Shown here piece after piece: positions 11,730-21,061 of a DNA stretch of 64,000 bases. The number at the start of each line of letters is the position of its first letter. The first letter of the stretch is position 1. Under the pieces are notes generated by a model. It had not been told where the DNA came from. It saw only the letters and a list, made by a program, of their open reading frames with translations, and searched no databases. The position numbers and the translations under genes were made by a program. The stretch covers positions 3,348,001-3,412,000 of the forward strand of contig NZ_CP082787.1 of the NCBI RefSeq assembly GCF_021462285.1, given 5' to 3'. The stretch is from Serratia entomophila (GTDB lineage Bacteria; Pseudomonadota; Gammaproteobacteria; Enterobacterales; Enterobacteriaceae).

Positions 11730-13511
11730 ATGGTGACAAACCGTCAGCGTTATCGTGAAAAAGTCTCCCAGATGATTAGCTGGGGGCACTGGTTCGCCTT
11801 GTTCAATATTTTGCTCGCCCTCGGGCTGGGCAGCCGCTACCTGTTTGTCACCGACTGGCCCTCTTCGCTGCTGGGCAGAGTCTATGCGCTGGTCAGCCTG
11901 TTGGGCCACTTCAGCTTTATCGTGTTCGCCGGCTATTTACTGGTGATCTTCCCGCTCACCTTCGTGGTGATGTCGCAGCGGCTGCTGCGATTTATTTCCG
12001 CGGCGTTGGCCACTACCGGGCTGACGCTGCTGCTGGTCGACAGCGAGGTATTCTCCCATTTCCACCTTCACCTTAACCCGGTGGTGTGGGAACTGGTGGT
12101 CAACCCGGATCAAAGCGAGCTCTCTCGCGACTGGCAGTTAATGTTCATCTGCGTGCCGATCATCTTCCTGGTGGAGATGCTGTTCGGCACCTGGAGCTGG
12201 CAAAAGCTGCGCAGCCTGAACCGCCAACATTTCGGCAAGCCGCTGGCGGTGCTGTTTATCAGCGCCTTTTTCGCGTCGCACCTGATTTACATCTGGGCCG
12301 ACGCCAACTTCTATCGCCCAATCACCATGCAGCGCGCCAACCTGCCGCTGTCGTACCCGATGACCGCGCGCAAATTCCTTGAGAAGCATGGCCTGCTCGA
12401 CCAACAAGAGTATGAACGGCGCCTGGTGCAGCAAGGCAATCCAGAGGCCGTGGCGGTGGAATATCCGCTCAGCGACCTCAGCTACAACGATAAAGGCAGC
12501 GGCTATAACCTGCTGATGATCGTGGTGGATGGCATGCGCCCGCAGGATATGACGCAAGATATGCCTGCCCTGACGCGCTTCGCGCAGGAAAACGTCCGTT
12601 TCAGCGACCACTACAGCTCGGGCAACCATGCCGATACCGGTTTGTTCGGCCTGTTCTACGGCATTTCGCCCACCTATCTGGACAGCATTCTCGCCGCGCG
12701 CAAACCTTCCGCGCTGGTGAACGCACTGGGCGATCAGGGTTACCAATTCGGCCTGTTTTCGTCTGACGGCTTTAACGCCAGCCTATATCGCCAGGCGCTG
12801 CTGACCGACTTCTCGCTGCCGGCGCCCGCCAAGCAAAGCGACGAGATGACCACCCAGCAGTGGCAGCATTGGCTGGCGGATCAGGGCAGCAGAGAGCCCT
12901 GGTTCTCCTATATCAACTTCAGCGGTGCGGAACCGGCTGACGGGGCGAAAACACCGGCGCCGGCCGACTTTATTCAGCGTTACCGCAGCGGCGCGCAAGA
13001 CGTGGACTCGCAGATAGCCCAGGTGCTGGAGACGCTGAAACAACGCGGCTTGCTGGATAAAACCGTGGTGGTGATCACCGCCGAACACGGCGTTGAATTC
13101 AACGATACCGGCAAGGGGCAATGGGGCGCGGGCAGCAGCTTCAGCCAGCCGCAGCTGCATGTGCCGTTGGTGATCCACTGGCCAGGCACCCCGGCGCAGA
13201 CCATCAATAAGCTGACCGGCCATAATGACGTGATGCGCACGCTGATGCAGCGCCTGCTGCACGTGAAAACTGCGCCGAAAGATTATTCGCAGGGTGAAGA
13301 CCTGTTTGCCGCCCAGCGCCGCAACAACTGGATTGCCACCGGCGACAGCAACCTGTTGGTGATTACCACGCCAACGCAAACGCTGGTGCTGGACAACAAC
13401 GGCAACTACCGTGCGTACGATAAAGACGACAAAGAGATAAAAGACGAAAAACCGCAGCTTGCCCTGCTGTTGCAGGTGCTAACCGATGTAAAACGCTTTA
13501 TCGCCAACTAA
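11730..13511 (+). CDS. yejM: YejM/PbgA/LapC, inner-membrane regulator of LPS synthesis
   Basis: A 593-residue protein (E. coli 586). Five membrane helices occupy about the first 190 residues, followed by a linker and a periplasmic sulfatase-like domain beginning near LLMIVVDGMRPQDM. In E. coli this protein senses periplasmic LPS and controls LpxC stability through LapB/FtsH; the membrane part is essential. The metal-binding sulfatase residues are only partly kept, as in other family members, so it is a sensor rather than an enzyme. It follows yejL by 9 bp and is followed by tRNA-Pro. Confidence 0.94.
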   Translation: MVTNRQRYREKVSQMISWGHWFALFNILLALGLGSRYLFVTDWPSSLLGRVYALVSLLGHFSFIVFAGYLLVIFPLTFVVMSQRLLRFISAALATTGLTLLLVDSEVFSHFHLHLNPVVWELVVNPDQSELSRDWQLMFICVPIIFLVEMLFGTWSWQKLRSLNRQHFGKPLAVLFISAFFASHLIYIWADANFYRPITMQRANLPLSYPMTARKFLEKHGLLDQQEYERRLVQQGNPEAVAVEYPLSDLSYNDKGSGYNLLMIVVDGMRPQDMTQDMPALTRFAQENVRFSDHYSSGNHADTGLFGLFYGISPTYLDSILAARKPSALVNALGDQGYQFGLFSSDGFNASLYRQALLTDFSLPAPAKQSDEMTTQQWQHWLADQGSREPWFSYINFSGAEPADGAKTPAPADFIQRYRSGAQDVDSQIAQVLETLKQRGLLDKTVVVITAEHGVEFNDTGKGQWGAGSSFSQPQLHVPLVIHWPGTPAQTINKLTGHNDVMRTLMQRLLHVKTAPKDYSQGEDLFAAQRRNNWIATGDSNLLVITTPTQTLVLDNNGNYRAYDKDDKEIKDEKPQLALLLQVLTDVKRFIAN

Positions 13512-13589
13512 CTGCTTAAAACAAAAGCAATCGGGCGACATGGCTATTGCATTAGCATCGGGAATAGGTAGTATGATTTTCCATAGCGT

Positions 13590-13666
13590 CGGCATGTAGC
13601 GCAGCCTGGTAGCGCACCGTCATGGGGTGTCGGGGGTCGGAGGTTCGAATCCTCTCATGCCGACCA
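13590..13666 (+). tRNA. proL: tRNA-Pro (anticodon GGG)
   Basis: A 77-nt cloverleaf with an encoded CCA end: acceptor arms CGGCATG/CATGCCG, D-arm GTAGCGCAGCCTGGTAGCGC and TPsiC arm with GGTTCGAATCC. The anticodon GGG is at 13624-13626, reading CCC/CCU. It nearly matches E. coli proL, which also lies next to yejM. It marks the left border of the tail-gene island, but its 3' end is not repeated at the other border. Confidence 0.97.
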
Positions 13667-13672
13667 GATTCA

Positions 13673-13701
13673 AAAAAACCTGCTTTCGAGCAGGTTTTTT
13701 T
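13673..13701 (+). terminator. Intrinsic terminator of tRNA-Pro
   Basis: The stem AACCTGC/GCAGGTT with a 6-nt loop is flanked by A7 and T7 runs and begins 7 bp after the tRNA CCA end. A clear bidirectional-type terminator. Confidence 0.9.
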
Positions 13702-13781
13702 ATGCCTGCTATATGCCTTTGACCCGCATTGCAAAATTCTCTCGCCTCCCCTTGCCAAGGCCAAACCGCCGGGGCAAAATA

Positions 13782-13797
13782 CTGTATATTCAATCAG
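13782..13797 (+). promoter_or_regulatory. LexA box upstream of the DinI-like gene
   Basis: The 16-bp site CTGTATATTCAATCAG fits the LexA core CTG-N10-CAG exactly, with the preferred TATAT spacer start. It lies 15 bp before the start codon of the DinI-like gene, so SOS control of that gene is strongly implied. LexA binding itself is inferred. Confidence 0.8.
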
Positions 13798-13812
13798 CAT
13801 TATAGGTAAGCC

Positions 13813-14055
13813 ATGTTTGTAGAATTGGTGTACGACAAGCGCAACGTCGATGGGCTGCCCAACGCAGCGGAAATTATCCGCAACGAGTTGGAAAAACGGG
13901 TGCATGTGCTGTTTCCGGACGCGGAAGTGCGGGTGAAACCGATGCAGGCCAACGGCCTGAATTCCGACGCCAGCAAAAGCGACCGCGAAAAACTGAACCG
14001 CATGTTGGAAGAGATGTTTGAAGAAGCGGATCAGTGGCTGGTCACTGATATTTGA
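13813..14055 (+). CDS. DinI-like SOS-response protein
   Basis: An 80-residue member of the DinI family (E. coli DinI has 81). It shares the pattern ...ELEKRV..LFPDAEVRVKPMQANGL...SDREKLNRMLEEMFEEADQWLV, including the acidic C-terminal helix that contacts RecA filaments in DinI. A LexA box lies just upstream. Many enteric prophages carry such genes near one end, and in Salmonella Gifsy prophages a DinI-like protein belongs to a LexA-controlled antirepressor operon. It is transcribed toward the tail-fibre genes, with two hairpins between. Role here (RecA modulation or tailocin induction) is open. Confidence 0.88.
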   Translation: MFVELVYDKRNVDGLPNAAEIIRNELEKRVHVLFPDAEVRVKPMQANGLNSDASKSDREKLNRMLEEMFEEADQWLVTDI

Positions 14056-14115
14056 CGGGAACATACTGCCTTCGCAGGGGAGAGCCCTCACTCAGCGAGA
14101 GCCCTGCATTGCCAA

Positions 14116-14135
14116 ACGGGCGGTTAACCGCCCGT
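14116..14135. terminator. Perfect 20-bp palindrome between convergent genes
   Basis: ACGGGCGGTTAACCGCCCGT is fully self-complementary and lies between the DinI-like gene and the converging fibre gene. It lacks a long T tract, so it may be a weak bidirectional terminator or a protein-binding palindrome. Confidence 0.5.
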
Positions 14136-14153
14136 CCCTATCAGCCCCGTGAT

Positions 14154-14185
14154 GCGCGGCGTAATGGCTGCATCACACGCCGCGC
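14154..14185. terminator. Strong GC hairpin after the fibre operon
   Basis: A perfect 9-bp stem (GCGCGGCGT / ACGCCGCGC) with a 14-nt loop starts 16 bp beyond the stop of the last fibre gene on the minus strand. Together with the palindrome at 14116 it probably ends the tail operon; there is no T run. Confidence 0.5.
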
Positions 14186-14201
14186 CGGGGAGTTAATCCG
14201 A

Positions 14202-16211
14202 TTAAACCTTGAGTTCGCTTACCGGTTCCGCCTGGGCAGTACCCGGCGGCAGTTCTTCGGTTATTTCGCGTTCAGGCATGGCAAGACGCAGATCGATCCA
14301 GCGGCCCTCCGGAATATCCATCGGTTCACCGGCCACGATCGCCGCGGTATCGACGTCAAAGCGGCGTTTGCTGACCTTCAGCGTAATTGCCCCATCGCTG
14401 TCGATGGCAGTTTCTACAAAGCACAGACGGTTGCCGTTGACGTCCTGGGGCACTTCGATGGTCCAGCCTTCCACCGATAACCCCAGCGAACCGGTAATCT
14501 GGTAAACGCCAGTGGACATTCGTTTCGCCGAGACCCCTGCGGCTTCGCCGTTAACGGCTGCGTAGCCAGCCAGGGTAAAACCGCCGTCCAGGTAACCAGG
14601 CTGCATTTTCTCCGGCGCATTGGACAACCTGGCGATAGGCGAGGCCTTTTTGATAAAGCCGTTGCTGTCGACCGTAGTGTTAGCCTCCGACCACATCCAG
14701 ACCCACGGCGAAAACACGGTACCATTCCAACTGCGCACGGCGATTTTGCCAACCTGAGTCGCGCTGACACCATAACCGTAGCAGGTTTGCACCGTTCTGA
14801 AACTGTCATCCGCTCCCGTCTGCGTAACTGCCCATGAGCGCGTATCAAGGAAATAGGTGCCGGTATCCTTGAAAGGGTTGCCAACGGGATCGGTGGCGAC
14901 ATAGCCGCGTCGACTTTGCATTTGCGCGTTGAAATCGCCTTTTGTCGCCGCAGTGACGCCTTTACTCAATCCCCAATCTTTGATGTTGCCAATATCCGCA
15001 ACCATTGGCTGGTCTGAAGTGCTAAATAACCGAGACCAGGTGATAGATGAAGGTGAAGCAGTGCCTGAACTGCCTACCCATGCCTGTCGCGAAGCCGACG
15101 CAGCAAAATACGAGCACGACGGGCCACCATCCACCGGCAGCGTTAATACGCCCCCGGAAACGTTACCTGGTCGATTGACCGTCGCGCTGGTGTAACGCTG
15201 GATCGCAGATTTATTCTCTTTCGCAAATACGTCGGCAGTATGGATAGGACCAGAGCCAAAACCGGCAAGCGAGGGTTGAGCAACAGATGCATAGTCAGGT
15301 AACGCTAGCGTTTGCGGAAAGGATACGCCCGTGCGCATATCAATTTTCATTACCCCGACCGGATCCGCCGATTGTTTTTCTGCTTTATGCTCCCAGCGCA
15401 ATCCCGCTGCATTGGCGTAGGTAATTTGTTCAACCCGATACCAACAGTTGATGGTAAAGGCGTTCACTTTCACATAAATATCGTAATTGTCACGGCTAGA
15501 CTCGATAACCTGAATATCAGAAATCATGGTCCCAGTATCGTTGATAAAATTCCCGCCAATGCGATTGACCTTATTTGTCGTATCGCTGGCGACAAGATTA
15601 CCCGTTCTTAACATTAACCGCGATATACCGGCGTTATACGTAAAACCGTTAAAACCACTTGAACCATAAAAATCAATCGCAATACCCACGCCATTTTGAC
15701 CGGCGTTTTTAAATCGCCCAAGCAGGAACCATGCTGCAGCATTAGTATTATTTTCCGGGAATTTGAATCGCACATTATCGAAAGCAGTCGCGACCTGAGC
15801 TGCACTCTTTGCCGCATTCTGCTCACTGGCTTTCGCCGCTGCGGCAGATGCCGAAGACTTGCCGGCAGAAGCTGCAGCATCCGCACGGAGACGATCGACG
15901 GTTTGAACAATCTCCGGTGTGATGTCATTTTCCCCCGGCCGACGCAAGAAATCATTGAGCGTCCCAGGCAAAGAGTCGTTATAGACCTCGATGCTGCCCA
16001 CTCGCTCCGGCTGGGAGCCGTAGACCGAAATAATGACGTCATAACCCCCTGGTTCCACAGACAGGGAATATTTACCAGCGTCATCAGTCACAGACTGAGA
16101 TTTTGCCAAGCCCAATACCGTTGACGATGTTTTTACTGCGCGCATCGAAATAGTTACACCAGAACGGGGATCGCCATATGGCCCCTTTAATACACCGCTG
16201 ATTAATGTCAT
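14202..16211 (-). CDS. Tail fibre with prophage-type N terminus and knob-like C terminus
   Basis: A 669-residue fibre. The N terminus (MTLISGVLKGPYGDPRSGVTISMRA, to about 110) is the tail-attachment domain of lambda Stf-type fibres; an Ala/Ser-rich coiled stretch follows (about 115-145). A central region of unknown fold leads to a pyocin-knob-like repeat (DTGTYFLDTRSW...VRSWNGTVFSPWVWMWSEANT, about 445-510) and a C-terminal phage-fibre domain ending in EGRWIDLRLAMP. It probably binds the target-cell surface. It overlaps the preceding fibre gene by 4 bp. No tail-fibre assembly (Tfa) gene follows. The middle, about 15200-15800, is more AT-rich than its ends, suggesting exchange. Confidence 0.85.
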   Translation of the reverse strand: MTLISGVLKGPYGDPRSGVTISMRAVKTSSTVLGLAKSQSVTDDAGKYSLSVEPGGYDVIISVYGSQPERVGSIEVYNDSLPGTLNDFLRRPGENDITPEIVQTVDRLRADAAASAGKSSASAAAAKASEQNAAKSAAQVATAFDNVRFKFPENNTNAAAWFLLGRFKNAGQNGVGIAIDFYGSSGFNGFTYNAGISRLMLRTGNLVASDTTNKVNRIGGNFINDTGTMISDIQVIESSRDNYDIYVKVNAFTINCWYRVEQITYANAAGLRWEHKAEKQSADPVGVMKIDMRTGVSFPQTLALPDYASVAQPSLAGFGSGPIHTADVFAKENKSAIQRYTSATVNRPGNVSGGVLTLPVDGGPSCSYFAASASRQAWVGSSGTASPSSITWSRLFSTSDQPMVADIGNIKDWGLSKGVTAATKGDFNAQMQSRRGYVATDPVGNPFKDTGTYFLDTRSWAVTQTGADDSFRTVQTCYGYGVSATQVGKIAVRSWNGTVFSPWVWMWSEANTTVDSNGFIKKASPIARLSNAPEKMQPGYLDGGFTLAGYAAVNGEAAGVSAKRMSTGVYQITGSLGLSVEGWTIEVPQDVNGNRLCFVETAIDSDGAITLKVSKRRFDVDTAAIVAGEPMDIPEGRWIDLRLAMPEREITEELPPGTAQAEPVSELKV

Positions 16212-17371
16212 TGTAATTTCTCCATTAGTTCTTTGATTAACTCATCTTGCCGGTCAATTCTATCCAGTGCCTGATTAAGTGCTGCCACTGCCACATAACC
16301 CAACGTTGAATAATCGACAGACTTTACTCTCTCAACAGTTTCACCATTCTGTAACTGCAAAGCCCCCCCCTCAGCAACCACCTGAGGTAATTTCCTTTCT
16401 ATTTCCTGAGCAATACCACCGATGAATGGTTTGCCATCGCGTTTTCCAGTGTAAAGTTTTAGGCCACGAATTAATTCCAGGGGATTTTCAACTTCTTCGA
16501 CTTCAGTTTTAATTCGCCGGTCTGAACCGGTAACCCAGTTTCCGGTGAGGTTGTTAAAGTCTCCATTGTTCTGTAAGCGAACCTCATGCCACGAACCGCG
16601 AAAATCACGGTATGATAAAAACATGTAATCCGTCACATTGATCTCCTGACGGACGGACATTATTGCTACCTTTTCCGTATTCTGTGCAGTCAAACGACAA
16701 AATACCCCACCCCCATCAACGGTACCTGATCCAGAAGTATATTTCCGAGAAATGCTGATAGCAGGATTTACGTTGTCATTATCCGCCCCCTCGATCTTTA
16801 TCCCCTTTGGCGACCAAATAGTGTCATCAAAGGTGGTCGACTTTCTGAAGCGAGAAAAACCACTAACATCAAGGTTAGCCGCTGGCCCCATAACTAAAGA
16901 TCCCAACAGCGACAACGGGCTCTTAACTTCCTGCGCTGTAGAGACTTTTTTATCTATTTTATTACTTAGCGAAGCGGTAAAACTATTCCAGGATGGCCCC
17001 GTAAAGGTACTGCCGTCTGGTAATTTAACGGCAATGTTTTCGTTACCACTAAATACCTGCTGCCAATTGTCTTTATCGAAGTTGAGGCCGCGCAGCGCCT
17101 TGGCGGTCTCGGCCGCCAGTTGGGCAGTGATGGCATTCATCGCATCTCGCGGGACGGCATGCCATGCGGCGCCGGCCTGCGTCGGGCCGTCATAGGCCTT
17201 AATCAGCGTCGCCTGCGTGGCGCTATCCACTGTTTTCACCGGCAGCGTATAGGTGACACCGCCGACGATACTCACCATCATATCGCCGGGTTTTAGCTCG
17301 GTGTTAAACGCCGTACCGCTGCCTTTTACTATTACGGAGTTGTTTGTTAGGGTAAGAGTGCCTGCTGGCAT
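16208..17371 (-). CDS. Tail fibre/tip protein with S74 self-cleaving chaperone domain
   Basis: A 387-residue protein. The N terminus (MPAGTLTLTNNS..VKGSGTAF) is the short beta domain common in fibre proteins attached to gpJ-like tips. The middle is a beta-rich receptor region. The C-terminal ~110 residues form an intramolecular chaperone of the endosialidase (peptidase S74) type: GSDRRIKTEVEEVENPLELI, GGIAQEIERKLPQVV and VDYSTLGYVAVAALNQAL, ending in a coiled coil. The Ser of GSDRRIK is the expected cleavage nucleophile, so the mature fibre should lose this part after trimerising. The gene starts 50 bp after gpJ. Confidence 0.85.
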   Translation of the reverse strand: MPAGTLTLTNNSVIVKGSGTAFNTELKPGDMMVSIVGGVTYTLPVKTVDSATQATLIKAYDGPTQAGAAWHAVPRDAMNAITAQLAAETAKALRGLNFDKDNWQQVFSGNENIAVKLPDGSTFTGPSWNSFTASLSNKIDKKVSTAQEVKSPLSLLGSLVMGPAANLDVSGFSRFRKSTTFDDTIWSPKGIKIEGADNDNVNPAISISRKYTSGSGTVDGGGVFCRLTAQNTEKVAIMSVRQEINVTDYMFLSYRDFRGSWHEVRLQNNGDFNNLTGNWVTGSDRRIKTEVEEVENPLELIRGLKLYTGKRDGKPFIGGIAQEIERKLPQVVAEGGALQLQNGETVERVKSVDYSTLGYVAVAALNQALDRIDRQDELIKELMEKLQ

Positions 17372-17421
17372 TGGTATTCTCCTAATTTAAATCAATTAAA
17401 CCCTCGCCAAGGAAACGAAGA

Positions 17422-20400
17422 TTATTCCAAGCGAAATGCCGTATATTGCGGAGTAGTAAAAATATTCACCAAGAAAGATGTTTTTTGATTCGAACCTTGG
17501 TTTAATTCCCCGGCAGCCAAGTGCCAAAAAACAGACTCTCCTCTTCCCGCAGAAATGTCGACATAGACGACCGAGACAGAAGGCTGATTATACCCTGAGC
17601 TTATTATCGTCTCGGGCAAATATCCGCCGTCCGTTCTGTTTTGACGCACGCCACCATAACCATGCGCGCCGTTATTTCCTCTTCTTGTTATCTGAATCTG
17701 CCCAAAAACGCGAACCGGGATGACATTATTACCGCCAAAGCGCAATACTCTGCTTGCATTGGTATGTACCCCCGTCCAGGTGAGCATGGAACCATCCATA
17801 ATCGCGCCTTCGATATTAGCGGCGGATAGCTTGCCCTCAATAGAACAGTTTTCAAGGATCCGGCAGTTACCGATAACACCGTTTTTAAACTCACCGGTGT
17901 TTGCATATATCGTCCCGCGAGCGGTAATGTTGTTGAACTCGGCCCCGCCATCTTTATTTATCGCCCAGCCGCGCTGGCCACTTATCCAATTTGATGACTG
18001 AATATGCTGCGCGATCTTGGCGCTATCAATGGTGCCATTACGAATAAACGCATCGCTGATAAACACCTGACCATCAACGACGGCAAACGGCGAATATTGT
18101 GTGCCGCCGCTTCCACTCATCAACACGAACTGGTTGGCGTTAAACCCGACGCGGGTCGTGACCGGCCTGCCGGCCTCCGCCAATACCGCGATCGACATGC
18201 CGGCATTGTAGAAGACGCCGTTCACCCGCACGCCCGCTTTCAACGTATGAATGGCCGTGGCGCCATCGGCGTCTACCGTGGCGGTCAGCTTGTCCTCCAG
18301 CACTGCGCTGACGTCGTCAATCTGCGCCTGCACCTGGGTTTTCATCTCCGCCAGCCCGCGATCGACTTCCGCAACCGTGGTTTTCACCACCAGGATATCG
18401 GCGCGCACCGAGCCAAACTGTTCCCACTGCTGCTCCACCGTCGCGTTATTGGCCAGCGCATTCTGCAGGATGCCTTCGATATTGGTATCGATATCGCCGA
18501 CCAGGCGTTCACCGTCTTTCGAGGTTAGAAGTCCGTCGCCGATGTTCTCCAGATAATCGCCGGCATCGGCGTTCGATTGTCCGTCGATCCAGCCGGTCCA
18601 GTCGCCCTGATTGCCGGTGCGATCCTGCAGCCGCGCGCGGAACCAAAACGTCTGGCCCGCCTTCAGCCCGGTCATGCTGTGCGTGTGCAGCGGGTACGGG
18701 ATATCGGCCAACAACAGCGCGCTTTGGCCCGCTGCGTTATCCGCGTACTGAATCTCGGTTTTCAGCGTATCCTCGGCGCCGGCTGGGAATGCCCAGTCGA
18801 GCTGAATCCCCCACAGCAGCGGAGTGGCCTTGAACCCGACCGGCACCGGCGGCTTGCCTTCTTTGCCCTTGAGTATGGTTTCCGGCGCATTGGCCCAAAT
18901 ACTGGAAATCTCGGCAGCGTTAACCGCACGCACCCGGGCCTGATAGCGACCGGCGTATATGCCCGGCACCTCGAAACCCTGCGCCGACGTTCTGGCGGCC
19001 GGTATCCAGTTGCCGTTGTCTCTCCGCCATTCCGCCTCATACGCAATGGCATTGTCCGCCGGTTCCCAGGTTATGCGCAGGGTGGTAATTGCGATCCCCT
19101 GATTCACCGTTGAGAAACTGCCGATTGCCACATTCTTCGGTGGTGGCTGTACCCCTGGAGGGATGACCGTGATGGGGCGATCCTCAATACGCGCACCTGT
19201 ATCGATCCGGGTATACTTGCCCGGGTCATGCTCGATAGCCGTAATATCAAAGGATACGCCATCGTCATTTTCAGTCACGCCGGTTACCCGAAACAGCTGT
19301 ATAGCCAGGTCGGTAGCATCAATCGCCCATACGCATTCCGCGGCCGGCGTCTCAGCGTATGCCGTGGTAACCGTGACGGTACTGCCATTCACAGCTTGAA
19401 TGGTTCTGGCCTGAGATTTACCCGATGGCAGGTTAACGATCAGACGCTCACCGACGGCGGCAGACGACTCACGATCAAGGGTAATATTGCGGCCGGAAAC
19501 GGCGCTGATGCGGCCGCCGAGCGGCCGGCCGGCGAAAGTTTCATCCGCCACCCCGACGATATAGCCCGGCAGTGGAATATTACCGTCCATACCGACGGTA
19601 AAATTAATCACCCGATCCTTGTCGTTGGTCAGCAACAGCCATTTCCCGCGGCGGATAGCTTCCGTTTCGCGAGTACAGCCGATCGCCGTAATATCCGCCT
19701 GTTTAATGCCATAACGGCGAATAAGTGAGTTTTCAAATACTGGCGCCACAGAATCCTGGTAACCATTCGCAGGATCGGCCCAACTGACCATCGCCGTACT
19801 GTAGTGTGCCTTCTCACTCGAGCTGGAGTCCCTGAACTCACCGTCTTTCACATTGGCACGGGTATAGATGTAATCCAGATCGCGGGGCATATCGGCCAAT
19901 GCGTTCATACTGCTTTTGGCCCAGTAAGTCATGCCGCGGAAAATGTTCGCGAAATCACGCAATACTGTCCAGGCTTCCTCCTGCGACTGAATATAGGCGT
20001 CGCAGAGAAAGCGCGGCTCCAGGCCATTACCGCCCCGTCCATCCGGCACCAGCTGATCGCAATATTGCGCAATGGCGTACAGATCGAACTTCGTCATCAC
20101 CAGATTTTCAGCTTTAATGCGCTCGCCGATGCTGTAACGGTCGTTGACCAGTAGATCGTAAAACACCCATGCCGGATTGTTGCTCCAGGCCCACTTGAAT
20201 GATCCGTCCCAGATGCCGGTATAGGACCGCGCAATAGGATCGTAGGTGGTGGGAACGCGTACGATCCCCATTTTAGGTTCACAGGTTACGGCCGGAATAT
20301 TCTGGAATTGTCGGGCGTCGAACTGCACGAACAGTAACGCGGTATCCGGGTAACAGAGCTTCACGTCGATCAACTCGGTGATAGATTCGATCATCATTTT

Positions 20401-21003
20401 ATCGGCAATGCGGTTGCTGGTGCTGTCAGGCGTCAGACGGCGGACGCGCACCTGCCACCCGGTGGTTGCCTTCGGCAGATCAATACGATGACTGCGCTCA
20501 TATTTGGTGGTGGTCTTACCATCGACAGCGGTATTCAACACTTCCTGGTAGGCGCCGCCGTCCGTCGCAACATCTATCGCATAATTAATGCGGTAACCCA
20601 CCACATCACCGTTATCCAACTGTTGTTGCAGCTGCTGCCAGGAAAAGCGCAGGCGAAACGCAGAAAGCTGAGGATTGGTCAACGAACGGACCCAGGGGCC
20701 CTTGCCGGTCAACTCCGCGCCAATGCTGATTTCGTTCTCGACATCGGGCATACCCTGAATGTATTCCTGATCCGGCGTACCTGGCCGAAACTCCCACTTG
20801 ACGCCTGGGAAGTTGACCGTGCCGTCCTGGCTAATCAGCGGCGTGCCGTCGAGGAAAATATTCGTGCCGTCCAGGCCGCCTTGCCACTCCCCCTCACCCA
20901 GCGCCAACAAGATTTTGGCGTAGGAGGTGGATTGCAGGGAGTCCGGCGATTCCGTCGGGGTGGTTACGCTATTGCTCCCCCCTTTATTACCGCTGATAAC
21001 CAT
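17422..21003 (-). CDS. gpJ-like tail tip / host-specificity protein
   Basis: A 1193-residue central tail-tip protein of the lambda gpJ family (lambda J has 1132). The N-terminal ~600 residues form the tip hub (TESPDSLQSTSYAKILLALGEGEWQG; GSFKWAWSNNPAWVFYDLL). Fibronectin III-like modules occupy about 625-830, followed by a coiled region and the DUF1983-like segment (GVRVNGVFYNAGM...FVLMSG). The last ~150 residues should bind the receptor. Codons in the final part are visibly more AT-rich than in the hub, a sign that the binding end has been swapped. An intrinsic terminator lies 18 bp before its start, so expression probably needs antitermination. Confidence 0.93.
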   Translation of the reverse strand: MVISGNKGGSNSVTTPTESPDSLQSTSYAKILLALGEGEWQGGLDGTNIFLDGTPLISQDGTVNFPGVKWEFRPGTPDQEYIQGMPDVENEISIGAELTGKGPWVRSLTNPQLSAFRLRFSWQQLQQQLDNGDVVGYRINYAIDVATDGGAYQEVLNTAVDGKTTTKYERSHRIDLPKATTGWQVRVRRLTPDSTSNRIADKMMIESITELIDVKLCYPDTALLFVQFDARQFQNIPAVTCEPKMGIVRVPTTYDPIARSYTGIWDGSFKWAWSNNPAWVFYDLLVNDRYSIGERIKAENLVMTKFDLYAIAQYCDQLVPDGRGGNGLEPRFLCDAYIQSQEEAWTVLRDFANIFRGMTYWAKSSMNALADMPRDLDYIYTRANVKDGEFRDSSSSEKAHYSTAMVSWADPANGYQDSVAPVFENSLIRRYGIKQADITAIGCTRETEAIRRGKWLLLTNDKDRVINFTVGMDGNIPLPGYIVGVADETFAGRPLGGRISAVSGRNITLDRESSAAVGERLIVNLPSGKSQARTIQAVNGSTVTVTTAYAETPAAECVWAIDATDLAIQLFRVTGVTENDDGVSFDITAIEHDPGKYTRIDTGARIEDRPITVIPPGVQPPPKNVAIGSFSTVNQGIAITTLRITWEPADNAIAYEAEWRRDNGNWIPAARTSAQGFEVPGIYAGRYQARVRAVNAAEISSIWANAPETILKGKEGKPPVPVGFKATPLLWGIQLDWAFPAGAEDTLKTEIQYADNAAGQSALLLADIPYPLHTHSMTGLKAGQTFWFRARLQDRTGNQGDWTGWIDGQSNADAGDYLENIGDGLLTSKDGERLVGDIDTNIEGILQNALANNATVEQQWEQFGSVRADILVVKTTVAEVDRGLAEMKTQVQAQIDDVSAVLEDKLTATVDADGATAIHTLKAGVRVNGVFYNAGMSIAVLAEAGRPVTTRVGFNANQFVLMSGSGGTQYSPFAVVDGQVFISDAFIRNGTIDSAKIAQHIQSSNWISGQRGWAINKDGGAEFNNITARGTIYANTGEFKNGVIGNCRILENCSIEGKLSAANIEGAIMDGSMLTWTGVHTNASRVLRFGGNNVIPVRVFGQIQITRRGNNGAHGYGGVRQNRTDGGYLPETIISSGYNQPSVSVVYVDISAGRGESVFWHLAAGELNQGSNQKTSFLVNIFTTPQYTAFRLE

Positions 21004-21020
21004 CGTATTTCTCCAGGCAT

Positions 21021-21043
21021 AAAAAAACCCGCACGCGGCGGGT
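21021..21043 (-). terminator. Intrinsic terminator between gpI and gpJ genes
   Basis: Reading the minus strand, the stem ACCCGC/GCGGGT (5-nt loop) runs into seven T residues, then the gpJ ribosome-binding site and ATG follow within about 20 bp. A terminator inside a tail operon implies readthrough by an antitermination system. Confidence 0.85.
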
Positions 21044-21061
21044 CAATGGCTTATTCAAAAC

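Noticed and set aside
14116..14135. Attachment site at the left edge of the island
   Set aside because: The 20-bp palindrome is not repeated at the right edge and is better explained as a structure between convergent genes.
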